Shown: positions 16,769 to 22,857 of the stretch, piece after piece
Layout of the letters: the number at the start of each line of letters is the position of its first letter
Position numbering within the stretch: position 1 is the first letter of the stretch
Source of the DNA: an uncultured Oxalobacter sp.
Lineage (GTDB): Bacteria; Pseudomonadota; Gammaproteobacteria; Burkholderiales; Burkholderiaceae_D
Direction of reading: 5' to 3'
Assembly: GCA_905202055.1 (NCBI GenBank)
Contig: CAJKQK010000010.1
Span: 1-45,842 of the forward strand
DNA length: 45,842 bases
Notes under the pieces: model-generated
What the model was told of the DNA's origin: nothing
What the model saw: only the letters and a program-made list of their open reading frames with translations
The model's database searches: none
Position numbers and translations under genes: made by a program

Positions 16769-17026
16769 ATGAGTGAACCGGATCAGCTGGGCGACAAGTT
16801 TATACAGAAAAAAGTGCTTGAAGACATGGGTATTCCCGTGCCGGAAGAAGCGCTGGGTTTTTATACGAAAGGCCATACCCTGTTTTTCGAAGTACTGAAT
16901 ACAGGCGACGGTTTCGGTAAATTGCTGATGAATGTCGAATCGGAAGAAGTGCCGCTTTCCGGGGAACTGGTCGAAAAACTGAAAGCGGCGAACTGTTACA
17001 GTGAAAAGGGTTTCCGCCTCGGATAA
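16769..17026 (+). CDS. Small hypothetical protein
   Basis: The 85-residue soluble protein starts MSEPDQLGDKFIQKKVLEDM. The ATG at 16769 is eight bases downstream of AAAGGA (16755-16760); a GTG lies directly before it. No signal peptide, metal motif or known domain is visible. It sits 67 bases after tam with its own strong ribosome site and is followed by a clear terminator at 17073. I cannot assign a family or function. Confidence 0.6.
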   Translation: MSEPDQLGDKFIQKKVLEDMGIPVPEEALGFYTKGHTLFFEVLNTGDGFGKLLMNVESEEVPLSGELVEKLKAANCYSEKGFRLG

Positions 17027-17072
17027 ACCCGTTCATGAATAGCGGGATTTCCTGCCAGAAGCGTATAAAAAT

Positions 17073-17097
17073 AAAGCTCCCGTGAAGGGAGCTTTTA
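17073..17097. terminator. Rho-independent terminator
   Basis: AAGCTCCC and GGGAGCTT form a stem around GTGAA or a similar short loop, followed by TTT. It lies 47 bases after the stop of the small gene at 16769. Confidence 0.8.
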
Positions 17098-17826
17098 AAG
17101 AGAGTAGATGGCTCACATATGGGCATTCTGTTCTTCAGGAATGACACATCCGCTAACCATAGGTCGTATATTACTGGAAATTATTTATCTAATAAACAAG
17201 GCAATTTAGGACATTTACTTCAGTTTTTTTGAAGTATTGTTTTTGGGTGTTTCCGGAATGTTCTTTTTTCATTCTGCTTCACGCACAGCCGGATTCCCTT
17301 TACATGCCGGTATGAAAAAAATCCGGCTGCGTCTCCGGGGGAGGGCGGTGAGGGAAACTTCTTCTGTGCATTTCCGATAGGCAGGTCTTCCCTTTCGGGA
17401 TCACCGGGATTTTTCTCTGGCCTGAAAATAAAAAAGCCCCGAAGGATCGGGGACTTTTTCACTGGTAAGCGTAAGGTAATCATTCCGGGGGCTGGATCGG
17501 ACAGCAAAATTATGACATCTCTCCCTTTCGTTGCCCGGCAATCTATCCGTTAACCCCCGGATGATCGATTCATTGTATTGAATAGAATTATTCGGACAAA
17601 GCAGGTAAAAACGGATTCACTGTTCCGTTTTATTGAAGAATGGTCGCGCCTGTTTATGCTAGTGCCTCTCCGGAAAACGGAAAAAGCGGCAGGGCGCCTG
17701 TTCCGGAAGGTGTTTTGTTGCAAATGGAATCGATTTTGTGACCAGTTACGGATTTTCGTGCGGTATACTGAATTCATCGTTTGACTGGCCTTTTCTTTTG
17801 TCCGGACTTATTGAAAGGAGTGTTTC
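17098..17826. other. Long intergenic region before the ATPase/RloB module
   Basis: About 730 bases without a convincing gene. It holds a 7-bp inverted repeat TACTTCA...TGAAGTA near 17215-17235 and a strong bidirectional terminator at 17431-17459. A possible -10 element TATACT lies at 17764-17769, upstream of the gene starting at 17827, but no matching -35 was found. Open frames on either strand here run through the terminator or lack ribosome sites. Confidence 0.5.
17431..17459. terminator. Bidirectional terminator hairpin
   Basis: AAAAAGCCCCG and CGGGGACTTTTT form a GC stem flanked by an A-run and a T-run, with loop AAGGAT. No gene ends next to it. It may be the remnant end of a lost gene or may insulate the downstream module. 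Confidence 0.7.
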
Positions 17827-19146
17827 GTGTTCTCTTTTTTCAGGATTCACAATTTCCGCTCCATTCTCGACATGACGGTGAATTTCTCGTTTGCCGAAAA
17901 AAAAGCGCCTCCCGGTTTCAGGGACTCGGATATCGTTTTTTTCGCCGAACCGAAAAAAGGGGAACGTCTGGTTCCGGCGCTTGCCCTCTACGGTTCCAAT
18001 GCATCGGGAAAATCCAATGTCCTGATGGCGATGGGGGTTTTCAGGGATTGCGCCATTTCCGATATCGGCGGCAAATACCAGCCGGACAAACTGCATTCCG
18101 GACACCTTTCGACGATTTTCGAGGCGGGTTTCGTCATCGGCGGCAAAGAATTCGTCTATTTGGTCGAATATGACCGTGACGAAGTGCTGAAAGAGGCCTT
18201 GAAGGCGGATGGAACGCTGCTTTTTTCGATTGACCGCGGACGCTGCGTTTTCGGTGCCGTGGCAACGGCATCCTATCCTGCCCGGCGCCTGGACGAAATT
18301 TTCCGCGTCGAATGCAGTACGCCACAGAAAAAGCAGACAAGGACGTTTCTCTCGGTCATCGGGGCGCGTTATCCGGGACTGAATCCGCAGGTGACGTCGG
18401 TTTACGGCTATTTCCATTCGGATGTCGCCGTCTTCAGCGAAAACGGGATTCATCTTTCCCGGGGAGTCGACCGGCTGGCGGCCGTGCTGGAGAAAATGGA
18501 CGATCCCGATCCACTGAAAACCGCTTTCGGAAAGGTTACCGAACTGCTCGAAAGCCTTGATATCCATATCTGCCGGATGGAGCTTGACCGCCGCCGCAAA
18601 CGGCTCGAACGCGATCCGCACGAGCGGACGTATCTGGATGTGGAACCGGATTTTCTGAAACGCCTGACGAGTTTCGAGAAAGAAGGCGAGAATATTATCC
18701 TGAACACGGACCGTATCCGCTCCTTTCATGAAGACGTCGAAGGAAAGGAAGTCGAATTCGATTTCCGTACCGAAGAGTCTTCCGGGACACAGATCGTCGC
18801 CGGTTTGCTGGGCGTTTTCCTGGCAGCGCTGGAGTCCGGTGGCGTGGTCGCGATCGACGAGCTGGACAGGTCGTTGCATCCGCTTTTGCTGATCGAACTG
18901 GTACGTCTTTTCAAGGACAGGCGATACAACCGGAAGGGCGCGCAGCTGATTTTCACGGTTCACAATACGGACATTCTCGATGCGAACCTGCTCCGGGTTT
19001 CAGAGGTGGGCATCATCAGCAAGACACTGGAAAAGGGGTCTGCCATTTCACGGATTTCCGATTTCAAGGGCGTCGCCAATATCGAGAACTTCAGACGACA
19101 ATATCTGACTGGCAGTTTTTCAGGCATACCGTTCCCTTACATATGA
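17827..19146 (+). CDS. AAA/ABC-type ATPase of an AbiL/RloA-like module
   Basis: This 439-residue cytoplasmic ATPase begins FFRIHNFRSILDMTVNF, the usual start of AAA_15-type ATPases. Walker A is YGSNASGKSNVL (55-66), the signature-like SSGTQIVAGLLGVF, Walker B GVVAIDELDRSLHP (339-352), and the switch segment FTVHNTDILDANL. The start is GTG at 17827, six bases after a strong AAAGGAG (17813-17820). It overlaps the RloB gene by ATGA at 19143-19146. ATPase plus RloB pairs correspond to the AbiL-type abortive infection design and to genes found beside type I restriction loci. Here the pair is free-standing and its composition resembles its neighbours. The defence role is inferred. Confidence 0.82.
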   Translation: MFSFFRIHNFRSILDMTVNFSFAEKKAPPGFRDSDIVFFAEPKKGERLVPALALYGSNASGKSNVLMAMGVFRDCAISDIGGKYQPDKLHSGHLSTIFEAGFVIGGKEFVYLVEYDRDEVLKEALKADGTLLFSIDRGRCVFGAVATASYPARRLDEIFRVECSTPQKKQTRTFLSVIGARYPGLNPQVTSVYGYFHSDVAVFSENGIHLSRGVDRLAAVLEKMDDPDPLKTAFGKVTELLESLDIHICRMELDRRRKRLERDPHERTYLDVEPDFLKRLTSFEKEGENIILNTDRIRSFHEDVEGKEVEFDFRTEESSGTQIVAGLLGVFLAALESGGVVAIDELDRSLHPLLLIELVRLFKDRRYNRKGAQLIFTVHNTDILDANLLRVSEVGIISKTLEKGSAISRISDFKGVANIENFRRQYLTGSFSGIPFPYI

Positions 19147-19745
19147 GAAATCCGAAACGACATTCCATGATCGAAACGGTCGTCGTCATCTGCGAGGGCA
19201 CGTCCGAATATGTGTATTTGCAGGAGCTGAACCGTTTTTTCCGGGCCAATCATATCCCGCTCGCATTTTCAGGGCAGGTCATCGGTACAGGCGCCTACAA
19301 GGCGGCAGTGAACCGGTACCGCGATATCCGGCGGCAGATGAAAAACGCCGAGATCGTGATCTGGGTGGACAGGGACATCTACGTGGACAGCCAGAAAAGG
19401 CTGTACGACAACAAGCCTGAAACGATCCCGGATTTCCTGTTTTCCAGAATGAATTTCGAGGATTTTCTGGCGCTGCACATGGACCGGAAGTCCATGTTCA
19501 GATGGCAGAAGGTGTGCGAGGAACACCATCATTTTTCAGAGCCGATGTGTTCAGCCGTTTACCTGCCCCTGTTCAAGGTGACGTGTTTCGAACATTACAA
19601 AAAGGGCAAGCTGCCTTTCAGAATCAATGAGGAAACGCTTTCCCGCCTGTTTGCCAACCTGAAGAGAAAACATGTACGCTTCAAGTGCGATTTCGGGGAC
19701 TTTCTGAAGGAGAGGTTGAATATCGTGCTGGAACAGTACGAGTGA
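19143..19745 (+). CDS. RloB-like TOPRIM-fold protein
   Basis: The 200-residue protein has the RloB opening TVVVICEGTSEYVYLQEL, whose CEG glutamate (Glu18) matches the TOPRIM glutamate. The DxD pair lies in IWVDRDIYVD (Asp76, Asp78). Downstream, NFEDFLALHMD is another family landmark. TOPRIM-type residues suggest metal-dependent cleavage of nucleic acid, as proposed for AbiLii/OLD-type effectors. Its ATG overlaps the ATPase stop, so the two are co-translated in fixed proportion. A second possible start (Met9) lies inside the peptide. It converges with the Sel1 gene, the two stops being about 34 bases apart, without a hairpin. Confidence 0.78.
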   Translation: MRNPKRHSMIETVVVICEGTSEYVYLQELNRFFRANHIPLAFSGQVIGTGAYKAAVNRYRDIRRQMKNAEIVIWVDRDIYVDSQKRLYDNKPETIPDFLFSRMNFEDFLALHMDRKSMFRWQKVCEEHHHFSEPMCSAVYLPLFKVTCFEHYKKGKLPFRINEETLSRLFANLKRKHVRFKCDFGDFLKERLNIVLEQYE

Positions 19746-19779
19746 TCTTCAGCGGGAATCGGGTACTTTCCAGGATACG

Positions 19780-20595
19780 TCACTTCTTTTCGGCTTTTTC
19801 AGCCATGTCATTCCACCGCCGGGCTTCCTGCGGGTCTGGTTGGAGGCCGAGCCGACCTTTGGCATAGATGGAACCGAGTTCTTTCATGGCATTGATGTTG
19901 CCATTTCTGGCGGCTTCCTTATACCAGTAGAGTGCTTTTTCGTTATCTTGTGTAATGCCTTTTCCTGTGGCATAAGCAGTACCCAACAGACTTTGTGCCT
20001 TGGCTTCTCCCTTTTGAGCTCCCAGAATGTAATACTGGACAGCATGGTTATAGCTTTGTCTTACCCCGTCTCCCTTGTAATACATGATCCCGATATCCAC
20101 GTAAGCGCCATTATCACCGTGCTCGGCTGCCAGTCGATACCATTTCATGGCTTCTTCAAAATCTTGTTTAGTCCCTGTTCCTGTTACCGATAGATAACCC
20201 ATTTTCATCTCGGCATCAGGGTATTTTTGTTCAGCTGCTTTTTTAAACCATTTGATGGCTTCGTTTATGTCTTTTTTTGTTCCTCGTCCTTGTTCATACA
20301 TGAGGCCGAGATTGAACTGTGAGGCAGGAACCCCCAGTTCAGCCGCTTTTTTATACCATAGGAAAGCTTTTTCCTGATTTTCCCTGACTCCCCGTCCTTT
20401 CGCATACATATAACCGATACGATTTATGGTAGCCGGGTTATTGACTGCATCCTGTTTCATGAAACAGGTCAGAGCTTCATGATATTTACCTTCATCGTAC
20501 AAACGATTTCCTTCTTTTACATTGTCGGCCAATGCCAAAGAAAAACCGATAAGGATAAAAATGAAGATTAGAAGGGATTTAAGTGAAATTCTCAT
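19780..20595 (-). CDS. Secreted Sel1-repeat protein
   Basis: The 271-residue protein starts with a signal peptide (MRISLKSLLIFIFILIGFSL, cleavage likely after ALA). About six Sel1 (SLR) repeats of about 36 residues follow, with the A-x-x-W-x-x-x-A-A-E and G-x-x-Y-x-x-G-x-G-V patterns, for example EKAFLWYKKAAELGVPASQF and NLGLMYEQGRGTKKD. Sel1 solenoids mediate protein-protein contacts. In several interbacterial toxin systems, Sel1 proteins act as periplasmic immunity factors. The Met at 20595 puts the signal peptide at the N-terminus; a longer frame from 20664 would add 23 residues. It is the last gene of a leftward three-gene unit starting at 22335. Confidence 0.8.
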   Translation of the reverse strand: MRISLKSLLIFIFILIGFSLALADNVKEGNRLYDEGKYHEALTCFMKQDAVNNPATINRIGYMYAKGRGVRENQEKAFLWYKKAAELGVPASQFNLGLMYEQGRGTKKDINEAIKWFKKAAEQKYPDAEMKMGYLSVTGTGTKQDFEEAMKWYRLAAEHGDNGAYVDIGIMYYKGDGVRQSYNHAVQYYILGAQKGEAKAQSLLGTAYATGKGITQDNEKALYWYKEAARNGNINAMKELGSIYAKGRLGLQPDPQEARRWNDMAEKAEKK

Positions 20596-20673
20596 TATTA
20601 GAACGGTGTATATTATTATCGATAGGGCTCGAATATTATGGCTAGCTGAATCAGATATGGTCAAGAAGACATA

Positions 20674-21267
20674 TTATTGAGAAGGATCTTTATCATCTTT
20701 CTTAAAGTTTTCATATTGATTAACGGCATAATCGGCCGCACTATCTTTTATCTCACCCATTGCGAAATCAGCGCCAATCGATGTGACCCATTTTTTGACA
20801 TCCTCTGGAGACTTGACAGAGGAGGGAACCTTGAAGGGGATATTCAACAGAGTCATCATCCCAAGTGGAACGCCATACATCAGGGATTCAACAGCACGTG
20901 GGTCACCTGTCTTTTTTTGCAGATCGGCGTGTATTTTTGCTGTCATGGTGGCCGCTGAGATCCCGGTCAGGGTTGCGATGCTGTCCACTTTGCCAAGCAA
21001 CACGGAGGCGGGGAGTTTCACCAGCTGGTTCCCCAGATTCTGGTACAGGTACAGTGTGAGATTCCGGGAAGTATTCTCCGGATGATCGGGATCGACAATC
21101 CTGTCCAGTTTCATCGGCTCCATGGCATCAAGCTGCTGCTGATACGTTTTCAATTGCTGCTGGGCCTGTCTCATGCCTTTTGGGTCGCCCCCGATGATGC
21201 TATAGAGCAGTTCACCTCCAAGTGATGCGAGAGAGTAAATTCCTATTTTCGCTTCCAGAGGTACCAT
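20674..21267 (-). CDS. Unknown protein, middle gene of the Sel1 operon
   Basis: A 197-residue protein with no recognised family. The N-terminus (VPLEAKIGIYSLASLGGELL) and two inner stretches (LPASVLLGKVDSIATLTGIS and GVPLGMMTLLNIPF) are mildly hydrophobic. Between them is a Gln-rich helical segment (RQAQQQLKTYQQQLDAM). The ATG at 21267 is six bases from AGGGA; the ATG at 21273 overlaps that site. It begins only about ten bases after the stop of the 352-residue gene, and about 80 bases separate it from the Sel1 gene. Cotranscription is therefore very likely. A membrane-associated role is possible but not shown. Confidence 0.65.
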   Translation of the reverse strand: MVPLEAKIGIYSLASLGGELLYSIIGGDPKGMRQAQQQLKTYQQQLDAMEPMKLDRIVDPDHPENTSRNLTLYLYQNLGNQLVKLPASVLLGKVDSIATLTGISAATMTAKIHADLQKKTGDPRAVESLMYGVPLGMMTLLNIPFKVPSSVKSPEDVKKWVTSIGADFAMGEIKDSAADYAVNQYENFKKDDKDPSQ

Positions 21268-21276
21268 TTTCATTCC

Positions 21277-22335
21277 CTAGACGAAGGCATAAGACTCCTG
21301 GGAACCATATTCGCGGTCATATTTGAACCCCTGGGCTTCATTGATCATTTCCTGAGCCTTTCCGAAAGTCCTGTGATCCATATTCTGGAAACCGGTTACC
21401 AGTAACGGATTGCTCTGGTCTGAAGTGCCTGCAATACGGGAACCATCCTTTCCATGTACCGTGCTGTCCTTGCCGAGACCGCTATTGGGATTCATATTTT
21501 TTTTACCGACTTCATAAAAAGAGCCGGAACTCAAATCAGAATGACCGACCGTATTTCGTCCATAACCCGTTACCGCTTTATCGCTTTTAAAGGCATCGCT
21601 TATGGCATCCACCAGTATTTGTCCGATTCTCCGGTAAGCGGGCATGGCGCTTTGATCCTGTGGATCATTCACACTCATGATCTGCGAAAGGAAATTGTTA
21701 TCCGTCTTCACGACCTTCACCGGTTCATTCGCATATTGAATGGCATTCTGTATTGACGGCACCCCATCGCGATCGGGACGGTATTCAAGGGTACGATAAG
21801 CGTTTGACGGATGGTCTTTACCATCCAGCCGGAATTCCAGCGTTTGTGCTTCCGGTATCGGCAGCCATTCCTGAAACTGCCGTTTGGCCTGTTCGACCTG
21901 TTTTTTGACGTTGGGATCGTATTTCATACTCTGATGTAACAGGATATAACGCATGTCTTCATCAGAATTCCTGACCCGGTTCTTCCAGACATCGATGTAT
22001 TCGTTTTGTCTGTCCCGTGACATTTCCCCGCCCAGATAATCGGTCGGTTTGCGATTACCGTTATCGTATTTGTGTAACAGGATTTCTTGTCGTTTCTCAT
22101 CCGGTACGCCATCAAGAGGATCGTCGGGATTAATTTTCAGAAGGGGTTTTGGAGTGGTTTGTTGAAGGGACTTTTGCAATTCGGCTTGCGCAAATTGTTG
22201 TTCCCGTAATAGTCTGGCCTGTTCCCGTCGTTTTCTTTCGGTTTCTCTTTCCGCTGCCCGGTTTTGTTCTTCGGGGTCCTGACTGCCGGAAAACATGTCT
22301 CCGGCTGCCCCAAAGTAGTCATCGATTCCACTCAT
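21277..22335 (-). CDS. Unknown 352-residue protein, first gene of the Sel1 operon
   Basis: The protein opens MSGIDDYFGAAGDMFSGSQD and continues with a highly charged coiled-coil-like helix (about residues 22-60, rich in Glu, Arg and Gln). The rest is hydrophilic without a signal peptide or transmembrane helix. C-terminal landmarks include GYGRNTVGHSDLSSGSFYEV and VHGKDGSRIAGTSDQ. No catalytic motif that I can name is visible. The ribosome site AAAGGA lies seven bases before the ATG. The transcript leader carries five hairpins (22355-22532), so expression is probably tightly conditional. A cargo or effector of a secretion system is one possibility, as is a phage- or plasmid-derived protein; neither is supported by a motif. 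Confidence 0.65.
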   Translation of the reverse strand: MSGIDDYFGAAGDMFSGSQDPEEQNRAAERETERKRREQARLLREQQFAQAELQKSLQQTTPKPLLKINPDDPLDGVPDEKRQEILLHKYDNGNRKPTDYLGGEMSRDRQNEYIDVWKNRVRNSDEDMRYILLHQSMKYDPNVKKQVEQAKRQFQEWLPIPEAQTLEFRLDGKDHPSNAYRTLEYRPDRDGVPSIQNAIQYANEPVKVVKTDNNFLSQIMSVNDPQDQSAMPAYRRIGQILVDAISDAFKSDKAVTGYGRNTVGHSDLSSGSFYEVGKKNMNPNSGLGKDSTVHGKDGSRIAGTSDQSNPLLVTGFQNMDHRTFGKAQEMINEAQGFKYDREYGSQESYAFV

Positions 22336-22345
22336 AACACATCCT

Positions 22346-22485
22346 TTATAAATGAAAAAAGCCTTCCGGCTTATGAGGTGATGGCGGAAGGCTTGATAAA
22401 TAAAAAAAGCCCTCCAGTGGGGAAGGCTTCCGAAATAAAAAACCTCCCATCAGGAAGTCTTCAGGTATAAAAAAGGCCTCTCCAT
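22346..22485 (-). other. Two putative overlapping leader ORFs
   Basis: Within the hairpin leader, an ATG at 22483-22485, eight bases after ACGAGG, opens a short frame (MERPFLYLKTS) ending in TGA at 22450-22452. This TGA overlaps the ATG of a second frame (TGATG) that runs 34 codons to a TAA at 22346-22348, just before the ribosome site of the 352-residue gene. Both cross the hairpins, so their translation would open the stems. Whether they are translated is unknown. Frames through terminator repeats also arise by chance. Confidence 0.3.
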
Positions 22486-22532
22486 TGGAGAAGCCTCGTA
22501 TCAATTTCAGAAAACGGGCGCATGTCGCCCGT
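22355..22532 (-). promoter_or_regulatory. Five-hairpin tandem terminator-like leader
   Basis: Five hairpins follow one another. H5 is 22514-22532 (ACGGGCG/CGCCCGT), H4 22474-22496, H3 22442-22458, H2 22407-22429, and H1 22359-22394 (10-bp perfect stem AAGCCTTCCG/CGGAAGGCTT). H1 to H4 each have an A-run of six or more on their left, giving a U-tract after the stem in leftward RNA. The single mismatch in each of H2, H3 and H4 is C-A on the plus strand, which becomes a G-U pair in the leftward transcript. This points to function in leftward RNA, between the promoter at 22540-22568 and the ATG at 22335. It reads as serial attenuators or terminators. Confidence 0.7.
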
Positions 22533-22539
22533 CTCTTTA

Positions 22540-22568
22540 TTTATACCTGTTTTAAAAACTTCTGTCAG
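22540..22568 (-). promoter_or_regulatory. Near-consensus leftward sigma-70 promoter
   Basis: On the minus strand CTGACA (22563-22568) and TATAAA (22540-22545) are separated by exactly 17 bases. Each hexamer matches five of six consensus bases. Transcription would start near 22533, immediately before hairpin H5, and run through the hairpin array into the 352-residue gene. Confidence 0.6.
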
Positions 22569-22666
22569 CTGTGTCTGGAGAAGAAAAAAGCCAAAATGGG
22601 CTTATTGCGTCGCGTCAACGCATGGGATCATGCAGTATGCGAGGATAAAAATTATCGTGTGTCGCT

Positions 22667-22706
22667 CTGAAGCGGTCGCTTCAGGAGAGATTTCCCGGGT
22701 TATAAT
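22667..22706 (+). promoter_or_regulatory. odhA promoter with an overlapping palindrome
   Basis: A perfect TATAAT lies at 22701-22706, about 150 bases before the odhA start. The palindrome CTGAAGCGGTCGCTTCAG (22667-22684, 8-bp arms with a 2-base centre) covers the position of the -35 element, which is itself poor (GCTTCA at 17-bp spacing). The layout suggests an operator for a dimeric regulator controlling the 2-oxoglutarate dehydrogenase operon. The regulator is unknown. The 2-base centre is too short for an RNA hairpin loop, so a DNA site is more likely. Confidence 0.5.
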
Positions 22707-22857
22707 TTCAATATGTGACCGGACCATTTCTTGCCTGACAGCCAGGTCGGCGGGAATGCCGGGGTTCGGCCTGTTCAAAAGGCAGGCCAAAGCGACGGGA
22801 AATGGCGCAGGCACGAATCGCTTGTTTCGAGACCCGCTCGCAAAGGAGGGTATCAAT

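Noticed and set aside
17220..17507. Leftward 95-codon open frame
   Set aside because: It runs through the terminator hairpin at 17431-17459, has no ribosome site and shows no family resemblance.
17578..17784. Rightward 68-codon open frame before the ATPase/RloB module
   Set aside because: No ribosome site and no recognisable domain; it covers the likely promoter of the gene at 17827.
22355..22532. Possible CRISPR array
   Set aside because: The repeated units are not identical and are themselves hairpins with poly-A/T tracts; spacers are too short and variable, and there are no cas genes.
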